Origin: Chamaelirium japonicum
Taxonomy: Eukaryota; Streptophyta; Magnoliopsida; Liliales; Melanthiaceae
Length of the DNA stretch: 64,000 nucleotides
Direction of reading: 5' to 3'
NCBI GenBank assembly: GCA_947650365.1
Contig: OX393553.1
Location: 36,733,526-36,797,525 of the forward strand
Made by a program: the position numbers and the translations under genes. Below the pieces are notes generated by a model, which saw only the letters and a list, made by a program, of their open reading frames with translations, was not told the origin of the DNA and ran no database searches. Position 1 is the stretch's first letter. Each line of letters begins with the position of its first letter. Shown here in pieces: positions 48,298 through 59,255 of the stretch.

Positions 48298-51200
48298 ATG
48301 GAACGACCCACCTCAAATGATTTATCATCTGCGGAAGCTGTGTTGTTAGGAGCTTTGGCTCCTGGTGTAAATGTAAGTATAATTATTGGGCCCATAATCC
48401 TGATCTGACATTTTTTAAAATAAATTTATTCTAATTTGTCAAAGCTATAATGAAACCTGATACTTACCCTTGTTGATTTCTAGGGTCCCACATGGCTTGT
48501 TCTCAGGGTTGTGTTTTTGATGCTGGGTCTCTGTCTTACTGTGATGCTTGCTCTAGCATTCTCATCAAGTGACTTCGCTATTGCTGGCCATGTTCTTTTG
48601 CTTGTTATCATATGCGCGATGCTTTTTATACTCCTTAATGGGTAATTATCAATCATTTCTTTATTTGTTGATACGTCAGCTATAATCTAACTTTTTGTTT
48701 TACAAACTTTTGGAGTTTCCTACATAGAGTCACGTTGGCATTTTACAAATTCAGGGTATTTTACTTTATTCTCCATTGTAGAATCTTGGCAATGGAATTT
48801 CTTATAGCACTCTTACAATAGTCTGAACTAGCTGGCATATTTGCTCTTTGGAGGCTTGCTACAATCCTTCATTGTTGTGCGTGTTATGGAAAGTGTGGCA
48901 GTTGTAGAGTTTAGCTAATTGCTTCTGCCTGCATGCTATTAAGGATCACATGTTCCATTTAAAGGAACTTCTTTGAATCCTTTTATGCAACTAGATCCAA
49001 GTTTGGACCCTAAATGCATATACAAGCCCCTCTCTTGACAAGGTTGTCTCTAGCACTCGTCGATAATGACCAAAACAATGAAGTTATGTCTCATTATGTG
49101 TTTTTAACTTGCAACAAGGGCATTACAACATTATGATATTTCCATTCACACATATGTAAGATACCACATGTGATAGTTGAACTCTGAATAGTAACAGTTG
49201 TAAAACATTGCCCCCTATGAGGGCAGGTCTACTGTTTGATCCACTGTGGGGCACTGTGTTGCTGATGGCTGGTGTGGTCTTGTTGGTTGTATACCGTGTC
49301 TGTTGGCAGAAGTCGTGTTCCGGTGTTCGATCCCTGGCTGGGGGCTGGTACCCGAGCTTTATCGGTGACACTGGTAGCCATGTAACCTCTAAAAAAAGAA
49401 AGGAAAAACAGATGCCACATATAATTTAATTGAAGTTAGAAAACTAGAAAATTATCAAAGACATGAAAGACCTAATTTTTCTCCACGATATTCATATCTT
49501 CCTTGCTTATCTATCCTTTTGCACCTCACATTGTTATTGCTTTGACAACCATTTGGATTTTTTTTTCTTGATATCTCTTAGAAGTTAGGACCAGGAGGAG
49601 CAGAAACAGGGACTACAATTGATGGTAGGAATGGTAAATTTTATGTGCTTACAGCTTAGAGCGACACTGGAATAGGAAAGGGAACGAAGTTTGTACTGGG
49701 GTTTGACCACATAACGCTGTGATCTCTGCTTCCAAGTTGTATCCTCTGTGTAGACTTCCTACTAGCCTTTTCTGATTTACTAAGTTCACCATAACCAGTC
49801 TAACTTTCTACTTTTCCTTTTCGAATTATTGAATTCACCTTCCTCAACTTCCTCATTTCTGCCATGCTTATCTCAACACGTGTAGCTTCTTTGTGGATTA
49901 TCAACACCCACCTAAAGTATAATGCTTGTTAACTATTAGTATATACATGTTATATGCACTTAATTTTTTGCTAGTTCATAAAAGATGCTAGTTGATGCAT
50001 GTCAAGAATGTGCTTGAATCGAACTTATTCCTCTCAAGGATGACAAATAGCTAGGAGAATGTCTTATTACATTTGAAACAGCTCGTAAGTCTTGTATTGG
50101 ACATGTCACTAGTGTGATCGTCAACTTTGGAGATTATAATTTATAACAATAGATATGAATTGATTTAACAGTTCAGCAACAAATGATGAGTTTGAGAACA
50201 AAATCATGAGTTCATATGAGAATACTTTTACTAGCTTTGTGATGTATTTGACAACTCGTGATGAATTTGATACTGCAATTTACCAGATACCCATTTATTG
50301 TAAATGTGTGAAGGGTAACATTTTAGGTGAAGGGACATTGGCTTAAAATAAATCGGAAGAAACAATGCTGGATAAGAGATGAAAGATGCTATGCAATTTA
50401 GCCAGAGCTCGTTTGGTGAAAAGTGAGAACGCGCAATTCATAATGAGATGAAACGGTCAAATTCCAACCAAAACTAATTCGAGAAGTGTGTCAATTTTAG
50501 GGTCGGTCAGTTTGTTTTGGTTCGATCAGTTTTGTCCGAACTCGATTATAAGGTAGTTTTTCACTATAATCTGTTGTTTAGTTGATTTATATGCATACAT
50601 AGTTGCGCACTTGCGCATAAGTGATTTTTTGTGTGAGCATGCATAAAAGTGGCAATGGATGTACACATCTATATGTATGTGTTATTGTATATATAAGTGT
50701 GCATTCACATACATGTGTATACATCATGTACAAACATACTAAGCTATTTGTAATGTAGTTATGTGTACTGTTGAAAGCAAGATGAGCATCAAAATAGGAA
50801 CACTGTTGATCATAATACACCTATCCTACGCACAATTGGACTGAATTTTAGCTAGTTGACACGCTTGAAAATCAGGTTTGGATTAAACCAATTGCCACCT
50901 TACCCTAATAAGAAGCTTCCAAAATGCTTTCCCCTTGGTTTTTTGGTATTGCTGAATGTTGTAATTTTGTAGATGAGAAACTTTGCACTGAATGGCTGTG
51001 CATTTTTGCATTGGGATAAACCAATTGTTGTTGATCATGGTGTGCTCCAACTGGCCATATGTATCTATTTGTTTACGTGTATATATATTTTGAAGAAATT
51101 GTTATTAAGTATTAAATAGAATTAGAGTTCGTTGGATGAAGTGGAGAGAAGCTTTGGGAGTGCCATTCGATCGACACATGAATGAAGATTTATGGGTAAA

Positions 51201-54176
51201 TTTTACAAGACAACAATATCCCTGCAATGTTATATGGTTTTGGGTTTTGGGCACATAAGATGAGCGTGGCATAGATGAGATTCATGAGAATGTTGAGTGG
51301 ATTTTCGGCGAAACTAGGAGGGATGGGGTGAAAATTGAGTATATTAGAAAAGTTTTGAAGTTGCACCGGTTGATATTGAGATGGAGAGTAGACTAAGATG
51401 GTATGGGCATGTACAACGAAAAGTAGATGTGGTTCTTGTAAGGAGAACGTCTCGGATAACTATGGAAAAGGTTTAGGAGGAGGGGAATACGTAAAATAAC
51501 GTAATGGAAGTTGTTAGTAAAGGTATGGAAAAACTTCCATTGACAATATATTTTTCCTTAACGGAAATGACCGGTGAAGAATGATAATTGTTCGAGGTTT
51601 TATTCGTATCCGAATCGAAACACCTAAACTAATTTTGATTTTGGCCAATCTTTAACCGAATCATCGACCCAAACCCGAATTTTTTTTGTATTTTTTACTG
51701 ATATCTGAACCGATACATCTCCCTAAACCTGAAATATGCTGGGATCAAATTTGGTGCAATCAACTAGATCAGATCCAAAACAGATTGGATCAAACCTGAT
51801 TTGGCCAAATCGGGCCCAAATAAGCTGAATCAAACCTGAATCAGCCAATTCAGATCTGAATCTATCTAATAAGACCAGAATTAGCCAGATCATTCTGATT
51901 TTTTCATATATTTTTTTTCAAAACTGTCGAACCGACCAAGCCCGATACCAAACCGATCGAGCCTGAACCAGACCCAAATTCTCAAACCTTGAAAGATTCA
52001 TAATGCCAACCCAACTAGATGGACAGGTCTTCAATGATCATGGTTATGGTTATAGTTGTTGTTGTCCAACTTACCTAAGCATCTATTCAACTTAAAAAGA
52101 GTAAATAAATGAGCTGAACTTTTACCCCACATTTTTGCTCCTTATGTAATTTCAATAGAATCGTTACTGAAACAATGGTATTCAAGGTTCTAAAAAGCGC
52201 TAGGCGCTAGGCGGGCGGTGGGGGGCCGCCTAGCGCCTAGGCGTTTTGCCTTTTTTTAAATTTTTTTAATTATTATTTTGATATTATATAATATATACAT
52301 GTTTAAAAATTAATATAAGTTCAAGATTATCCCAAACCATTATTTTAAAGAACAAGTATATAACCATAATTTAAGATTGAGTGATTAACAAGAACAAAAG
52401 TAAACATGGTCCGCCTGGTCAGCTTCAGCCCGCCTGGTCCCCCTGGCCAGCCTCAGCCCGCCTAGACTGCCTAGGCGGCCGCCTTGCCCCGCCTAGACCG
52501 CCTAGGCGGCCGCCTTGCCCCACCTAGCTTCGCTTGGGAGCTTGGCCGCTTTTCTGGAGCGCCTGGGGCCTAGGCGAGGCGGTGGGGGGCCGCCTAGCGC
52601 CTAGGCGGCCGCTTTTTAAAACACTGATGGTATTGTATTGAATTATCACCAATCAATATACATTGAACTATACAATGGTGTCCAATATGATTTTGAAGTT
52701 GTTTTGTTATGTTCAAATTTCAGTAGTTTTAAAATATTTATAAAATAGTTCTAACCTGAAACCCCAAAATTCCAGTTGTAACTACCAAAACATTTCAGTT
52801 AGGGCTTGACCCTCCGTTAATGTTTAACCAGTTTTTAATCCTTTTTATTATCTGGTAACTCTGGTTATGATTTGTGTGGATACTCGTGATGTGTCTAATG
52901 TTGTGTGTCTGGAGTTCTAATTGAATTTGAGGATAATAGAATGCAGTGATAAAGGATGGATATTAGAATGATCACATTCCTGAAAACCAAATTTCAAGAG
53001 GAAACTGCTATACTTAGAGAGCTCAATGTTGAAGTCTAGAGAAATTACTCATTAGTTTGGACTAAATACAATGCAAAACTTCTTCTATAACTTCTTGAAG
53101 AGTACATCTTCAAGGACACTATGGGACGGGTGATTATTGCAACCTGCATGAGGCTAGTAGGGTCTTGTTGATTTTTTTTGAAGTTTGCCAAATCTAATGA
53201 GTCTAGTGAAATAGTTGGGTACCACCACCACCACCAGACGGCACACACACACAAAAAAAAAAAAAATCCTTAATCCTTGTTTGTCTTTTTCAGCCGTTAC
53301 ATTTAGTTGACTGTGGAAGTGATTCTTTTACCGCTATTCCTCGGATGTTCTTCTAATGCCTTGCACTCCAACATGCTTGGTGCTCTCCCCACCCATGGGG
53401 CTGGTATAAGCAAAAAGGTGGGTTGCACGTGCTCTCACATGCATACTCACCCATGGGGATGGTATAAGCAAAAAGGTGGATTGCATGTGATCTCACATGC
53501 ATGCTCACCCTCAAATTCTCATCCTCTTTGCTAACCTTTTCAGCTGTTACATTTCATGGCACTTTGGATGTTCTTTTGCTCATATTCTATTGCAATTCTT
53601 GTATACTGTGTGCCCAGTGACCCACCATGTTGTGGTGTTCGGCCTTCACTCCCTCTTCTTCATGCTTTCCTTCAATATCCCTATTTTTGGTTGGTGGGTT
53701 GGTGTGGGTGGGACAGGGTTCAACTCATTCCCTTCTTGAACTGTATATTATCTTCTTTAGAGAATCAATGGAGACCACTTAGGTTTAAATGATACTGCAT
53801 ATGCGATTTAGATTGTTTATTGAAGTTGACTTTCCTCAAGAGTTCTGCAGATGCTTTGGAATAACATATTATTTTGTGTCTTCTATAAGCACATGCAAGT
53901 GGTGAGCGGTGTTCTTCTAATCTTGAGAGCACTTCAAAGGTACTCACAGGATTAGTTGCACTTCTTTACCAGAATGGGGATTGTTTGTGTTGATGATCAA
54001 CTAGGAGTAGTGTATAACAATGCTTGTTGGATCGATTCATAGGCAGTTTATGTCAATCTTTTGCTATCTGCATTTGATCCGGACTGGAGGCGTTTTGCTT
54101 GTCATTCTGAGTGCATATCGCATAATGTATTGTGACATCTCCCCTTTAATCCTGGTTTACACAAACTCGTTTTGCA

Positions 54177-54229
<53 letters not shown>

Positions 54230-54854
54230 ATGCTTGTTGGATTGATTCAAACTTCCTAAAGTTTGAATTGGTTTGCACACACTATATAGAGGGACACTAT
54301 AATATTAAGTAAAATTGTAGCTTTTGCACACTGTATTTTACCCGTGCACTTAAGTGGGAGGGAATCAAGTATGGGAATTACTATTAATTTCCATACTTCC
54401 TAAAGTTTGAATTGGTTTGCGCACACTATATAGAAGGAAACTATAAAATTTAGTAAAATTGTAGCTTTTGCACATCTTTCCGTTTTCCGAGTCTTATTGG
54501 TTTCCAGTTTGCTGCCTCCCTCTGCTTGTGCATTGGAAAGGTTGTTTTTGCTTCAAGATTGGTATAACCCATGCTTAGAGATTACAACCTTTAGTTTCCT
54601 TTGCCAATACTTCAGATTAGCCAATTTTTCTGCTCAAAGAACCGTTTGATCGGATTGTAGTAGCACAAGAAAAAAATGCAGTACTATCTAATAAGCATCG
54701 AAATTCTTTCCAAGTAGACATCTGTTTACAAAGGCCTCTGTGGATTTTTATTTGCAGCTTCCTCGCGCAGACAGGTCTCGTATTGGTCGAGCAACAGATG
54801 GAGGAGATGGGTTTGTCTCAGAAGCAAGAGACCGAGAAAGAAAAGAAGAGCTAA
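48298..54854 (+). CDS. PKR1-like V-ATPase assembly factor, small two-helix membrane protein
   Basis: Exons 48298-48372, 48484-48641 and 54758-54854 (TAA) total 330 bp, 109 residues; donors GTAAGT and GTAATT, acceptors TAG and GCAG, and the phases close. The N-terminus (DLSSAEAVLLGALAPGVNGP) is followed by two hydrophobic helices at about residues 29-52 and 59-76, then FLAQTGLVLVEQQMEEMGL and a Lys/Glu-rich tail ending EKEKKS. The layout (short N-terminus with an APG turn, two helices, charged tail) fits the plant proteins described as ER-resident factors for V-ATPase assembly related to yeast Pkr1, which help the membrane sector mature. I recognise the family by pattern only. The exons themselves are well supported by phase and by membrane topology. 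Intron 2 is 6.1 kb and carries several repeats. Confidence 0.85.
49195..49410 (+). mobile_element. SINE-like sequence
   Basis: GGCTGGTGTGG (about 49267) and GTGTTCGATCCC (about 49324) are placed like the A and B boxes of a tRNA-derived RNA polymerase III promoter. An A-rich tail (CTCTAAAAAAAGAAAGGAAA) follows at about 49386. No clean target duplication was found. Confidence 0.45.
51117..51560 (+). mobile_element. LINE fragment, C-terminal end of an L1-type reverse transcriptase protein
   Basis: Translation in the frame near 51355 gives VAPVDIEMESRLRWYGHVQR followed by VVLVRRTSRI and later VVSKGMEKLPLT. This is the conserved tail of plant L1-type ORF2 (RLRWFGHV...RR, then the final LT region). 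Upstream frames are decayed and several stops and shifts are present. It is 5' truncated, as is usual for LINEs. Confidence 0.8.
51580..52010. other. Degenerate repeat with CCGAACC/AATCAAACCTGA words
   Basis: Short words such as GATCAAACCTGA, CTGAATCAAACCTGAATC and CCGACCAAGCCCGATACC recur. Composition resembles the interiors of the GGGTCGGGTC hAT MITEs but I see no ends. No coding sequence. Confidence 0.3.
52183..52626. mobile_element. hAT-type MITE, GCCTAGGCG family, perfect 8 bp duplication
   Basis: CAAGGTTCTAAAAAGCG at the left is nearly the inverse of CGCTTTTTAAAACACTG at the right. ATGGTATT stands on both sides (52175-52182 and 52627-52634) without a mismatch. The ends are packed with CGCCTAGGCG-type palindromes and GGCGGTGGGGGGCCGCCTAG occurs in both halves, while the centre is AT-rich. 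444 bp, non-coding. Confidence 0.92.
53391..53510. repeat. Tandem duplication, 58 bp period, two copies
   Basis: ACCCATGGGGCTGGTATAAG (53391) and ACCCATGGGGATGGTATAAG (53449) open two units that continue with GCAAAAAGGTGG and CTCACATGCAT. Confidence 0.9.
54018..54480. repeat. Direct duplications around a (CT)n tract
   Basis: AATGCTTGTTGGATCGATTC (54018) recurs as AATGCTTGTTGGATTGATTC (54229) on the other side of a CT tract (54180-54226). CTTCCTAAAGTTTGAATTGG occurs at 54252 and 54397 with about 90 bp of shared sequence after it. All of this lies near the end of intron 2. Confidence 0.8.
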
Positions 54855-56170
54855 TACCTCGACGTCACGATTATTTTGGAGTCGCGATCGACGGAAGCCA
54901 TCCCGGAGAACTTCAAACGGGTTTCAACAACTTTTTTTTTTACATTGGGGGGGTTGGGGGTGAGAACAAATGCAGCGACTCATTCTCCCTTCGCTTCCTT
55001 CTCCTTGGGTTTGTTCTTTTTGGTCTTCATGAAGCAGAAGCACGAGCAGCACGGGCACTGAAACAAGAACTTCATCGCTCCGCTGCGGATTCTAGGTGCT
55101 CACAGCACTGCGCCTTCTGAGCTCTGATCTGAACCTCTTCACTCCCCCATTTAAAAACTTGTCTCTCGGATTCCTTACCTGTTACTTTTTATAAAGGGTA
55201 GATGCCCATCTCTGGGGGGGTGTTGTGGTCTTTATGGAAAGTCTGTCACTTGTGTTTCTTTCCTTTGTGGGTCTTGTTGGCCACTTGGGAAAGTGATTCC
55301 CTATTGTTTCTTAGTAGGATTTCCAGGGTGGAAAGCAACAATGGAAGAAATCTATTGTACCCTTGGCATGGCCCTAGTTTGTTGTTCAACTGAGTGTGGA
55401 TGTCAGCAGATGGGAAAGTTCAATTCTGAAGTTGTCGATTGCTGACGATCTTTTTTCCCCGGATTCCTTCCGTGTTTTTACCGAGGATGTGCTGATTGGC
55501 GAGACGTTTGCGCAGGAAAATAATTCGTTGGAAAGTGAAGGATGGTACGAAATCGGAAACGGAAACATGACTTCCTGATGGTTTTGGCTGTCTATGAAGG
55601 ATGGAAATATATTTTGTATGCATTTCCTATAGTTGGGAAACTGAGTTAAATTGATTTCAGGTAAAGTACATTCCATAAATCTTGTGTTTCCTCTATGTTA
55701 GTAGTAGTATAGATGCACTGCATGAGAGAGTGGTTGGATGGGTGTGAAAGAAAAAGGCTCTTAAGAGGTGAGATGGGGAGGTACAAGTAGGGCCACATCT
55801 TCTATGAGTGAATGAGGGGTCCATCTGATGCACCCATGCTTTCGTGCTGGTATCCAGGTTTTCTTAGACCCCATCCTGTTTAGTTGCTACTTACAACATA
55901 CATATTACAAGGGGCAGCATAATTGCTAAGGGCAGCTGTGTATTGCCAAAGGCAGCACCTGCAATTGTGCTATCTACAGTAATGTGCCGTGTGCAAGCTA
56001 TGCACGTCGTTGCCGCTCATCATCGGTCCATTGACTTGCCATGTGCAGGTCACCGCCCATCCCATATAATCCATTGTCACCACCGTGTGCTCTTTCTTTT
56101 CTTCCTTTATTTTTCTTTTCTTTCTTCCTTCTATATTTGTTCTCTTTTACTGTGCATTTGGCCATTCAAG
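54855..56170 (+). other. 3' flank of the PKR1-like gene
   Basis: Probable 3' UTR followed by intergenic DNA. The reading frames here overlap on both strands without family motifs. A TTTTTTTTTTACATTGGGGG stretch lies at about 54930. Confidence 0.4.
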
Positions 56171-56419
56171 GCTGAGTGCATCTACAGACTACAGCCCATT
56201 CAGCCAACATTGAGCATTCAATGTCTGATGGTGAAATAAGATATAAATGTACTCAACATCGAATGGCCGAATGAATGGTTTAGGGACTCGGCCTATCATT
56301 ATCGACTGTATGAGGAAGGTGGGAGGAGGAGGCGGAGGTGGGCGACGTCTTGCATGGCATGTTTGGGTGCAGTAGCCGGACCCTAAGCTAGGCCTATAAT
56401 GGCACACCTAATATCCTCA

Positions 56420-56608
<189 letters not shown>

Positions 56609-56629
56609 GCTTGCCGCTCCATCGCCTCC

Positions 56630-56960
56630 TCTCTCCTCGTGTGAACCCTAACCCATCCCTCCCCATTCTTCCTCTTTGTTTAAACCCTAACCAATCCCTT
56701 TACCTCTCTCCTTTTACCTCCTCCTTCCTCCTCCTCTGTCTGAACCCTAGCCTATCCCCAAGAAGTTAGCGCCCACAAAGCGTCATCTTCATGATGGGTT
56801 AGGGTTTAGATGGGTAAGAGGAGGAGGAGGGACGAAAAGGGAGGCGGAGGGAGGAGGAGGGTAGCGGAGTGGCCCTGATCGAATGGAAATTAAGATGGGG
56901 GTAATTTAGGGATTAAAAAGATTTAAAACTTTTGATGCCAAACACTAGAACCATGGGTGC
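56630..56960. mobile_element. Inverted-repeat element with AACCCTAACCCATC ends
   Basis: AACCCTAACCCATCCCTCCCC and CCTCCTTCCTCCTCCTC on the left face ATGGGTTAGGGTTTAGATGG and GGAGGCGGAGGGAGGAGGAG on the right around a centre near 56780. Likely a MITE, non-coding, without a defined duplication. Confidence 0.4.
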
Positions 56961-57129
56961 ATTTAGATGGACTCGTGAATGAGTCATGTGATGTAATGAT
57001 GTGGTGTCCTAACTAGAAGTTAAGATGGGGACATGGCAACTACCAATTCTTAGCCAAGGTTTTGAATGAGGCAAGCAACATATGCACATGGGTGGCTTGG
57101 ACTTGTACGTCCTTGTGATAGCAACCTTA

Positions 57130-57220
57130 TAACCCTTATCCCACCTACTGATAAAAGGAGAGTTCAAGACATTTGGTGAGGCCACTGATAAAGGAGAGCT
57201 CAAGACATTTGGTGAGGCTG
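57130..57220. repeat. Tandem duplication, 36 bp period
   Basis: GATAAAGGAGAG.TCAAGACATTTGGTGAGGC occurs twice in succession. Confidence 0.85.
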
Positions 57221-57500
57221 TATATTCTTTTGGATAAATTTATAATCTGTACACCTCATATCATGTTGGTTTCTCAACCTTTTTTTTTCTTTTTTGAACA
57301 ATTTGAATCATGAACTATACTATGTCGGCATTTGGCTCCTTCCATCATTTTTTATCCTGAAAATACCCTTATTAATCTACATTAACGCGCAAATGATTTT
57401 GAAAACATTTAATTTATGTTTACATGGACAAAGGATATTTTCGAAATCAAAGTTGACGAAGGCAAGGAACAAAAAATCAAAATAAATCATGATAAATCAC

Positions 57501-57958
57501 TAGGACTGGCAATGGGTCGGGTCGGGTCGTGTTCGTATCGTGTCCAAAACCCCTAAACCCGGACCTGACCCATTTAACTAATCGTGTCTAGACCCTAAAC
57601 CCGTACCCGACCCGTTTATAAACGGGTAGACCCGTTTAAATATTTATTCTTTATTTTTTAAATTTTATATTTCGTTGCAACTCTCCATCATGGGAGTCCT
57701 GATCACATCCGTCCGTTGAACCCATCGCACATTGTGATCGGATGCTGGGTAGACACGACCCATTGATTTTTAAGCGGGTCTTAACGGGATTTAAAGGAGT
57801 CAAACAGGTCGGAGACAAAACACGGACCCGGCCCGTTTACTAAACGGGTTAGTCGTGTCGACCCATTTAAGACCCAAACCCGTTTAACCCAGACCCGGAT
57901 CTGCTAATTTTGTGTCAAGTCGTGTTGGGTAGTGTCGGGTCCAAAATTGCTTGCCCTA
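57501..57958. mobile_element. hAT-type MITE of the GGGTCGGGTC family
   Basis: TAGGACTGGCAATGGG at the left faces AAAATTGCTTGCCCTA at the right. TAAATCAC and TAGATCAT flank it (6 of 8 matches). It shares its word structure with 46331-46800 and, in reverse, with 3640-3935, including the CATCCGATCACAATGTGCGA-like centre. Confidence 0.85.
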
Positions 57959-59140
57959 TAGATCATGAAATAAATTGGTTTGAAGAATGTCTGATATGAA
58001 ATATCATGAAATTCAGGAGACAAAATCGAGCGATATAAACAATACAATTTAATCATGAAATTTCACGTGATATATTCACATGCACGAAATATCACGATAT
58101 ATCACGCCGAAAGCACGGACAATTGGGCCAAAAGCACCGTCAAACGAAAATTTCACTGAAATTTTTGTGAATTTTGCAAAATTTAACCAAAGTTTGACTA
58201 AATTTAATTAAAATTTTAGCAAAATTTCAAGATTGACTAGTTATCAAAGGAGGCTTGGGGTCGGGGTACTTTGAAGTGTTTGGTTTATTTCTCAGCACCT
58301 TATTTACATATAAAACATCTAATTATATATCATTTTATTTAATTTTTATTTTTGTCATTTACTTTAAGTTATTATATGTAAATAAGCGAATACCCCCCCC
58401 CCCCCCCCCCCTCATTTGATTTCAATAAATATATCAAAAAAAAAAAAAATCAAATGAATCAAAAAACATATTTTCAGTTTTAATAGGAGAAAATAATTTT
58501 CAGGTGTTTTCATAAAATCCACATGTTGAGAAAAGTGGTTAAATCAACTTCTTAGCTTAAAAATTCCACAAGATGTAAGAGCATCTAAAAAACCATGGTC
58601 CGTCAAAGAAAATTTTGAATGAATAAAAAAATTCCTATAAAAAAACTCTTTTTTCTAGACTTGTAAAAAAACTGTTTCATATTTTAATATAATTTTTGCA
58701 CAATTTCAAACTTGCATAACTTTCTTGTTTTAAATCTGTTTTCAAAGTCATTTAAGTATTATTTTAACACTCAACTAATCTTCATTTTGAAATCATTTTT
58801 ATTTATAAAAGATTAAAAAATATAGTTCAAAACCAAACCAAACAATACTGCACAATAACGTAGAAGACTTACAAACTCAAATTTATATATATATAATAAA
58901 TGCTATATGAAGCTCTACACCCTTAGATAGGGTAGAAAAATTATTTGAGTGTTCCAAAGTATGTATCTATGCTTGATTTATGACTATCCAGAGTTTTACT
59001 TAAAAAATCTATTGAAAAATTAATATTTACATCATTTCTATAAACTGCAATATTTCCACAGCATCGAAATATTTTCACGCAATATTTTTATATCCTAGAG
59101 TGTCGATTTATTTGTCGAAATCAATTTTTTGTTCCTTGGA
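57959..59140. mobile_element. About 1.1 kb AT-rich non-autonomous element, copy 2
   Basis: Homologous along its length to 19822-20932, in the same orientation: the mirrored TTATTTACATATAA / TTATATGTAAATAAG pair, the C run after it, TTCCACAAGATGTA, ACCATGGTCCGTC and GAAGCTCTACACCC all recur in order. The right end TCAATTTTTTGTTCC is the inverse of the left end of copy 1 (GGAACAAAAAATCGA), which defines a terminal inverted repeat. No coding sequence. Confidence 0.7.
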
Positions 59141-59255
59141 TGGAGGGGGCTAAATGAATACGGAGAATAGTTCAGGGTTCAAATTGTACAAAAAAAGTTG
59201 AGAGACTAATATGAAATGAGGTGCCTAGGTCAGGGATGGTTTTTATAATTTGCCC

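Larger units (their letters stand above)
48642..54757 (+). other. Intron 2 of the PKR1-like gene, 6,116 bp
   Basis: It contains the SINE-like, LINE, hAT MITE and tandem-repeat features listed separately. No exon-like frame with matching phase was found between 48642 and 54757. Confidence 0.8.
57232..59255. mobile_element. MULE-like element with about 120 bp inverted ends, carrying two insertions
   Basis: The left end (57232-57350: GGATAAATTTATAATCTG, CACCTCATATCATGTTGG, CAATTTGAATCATGAACTAT) aligns with the inverse of the right end (59135-59255: GGGCAAATTATAAAAACC, CACCTCATTTCATATTAG, CAATTTGAACCCTGAACTAT). ATTCTTTTG/ATTTTTGGG-like sequence outside may be an eroded 9 bp duplication. The interior is mostly the hAT MITE at 57501-57958 and the AT-rich element at 57959-59140. 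Confidence 0.7.
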
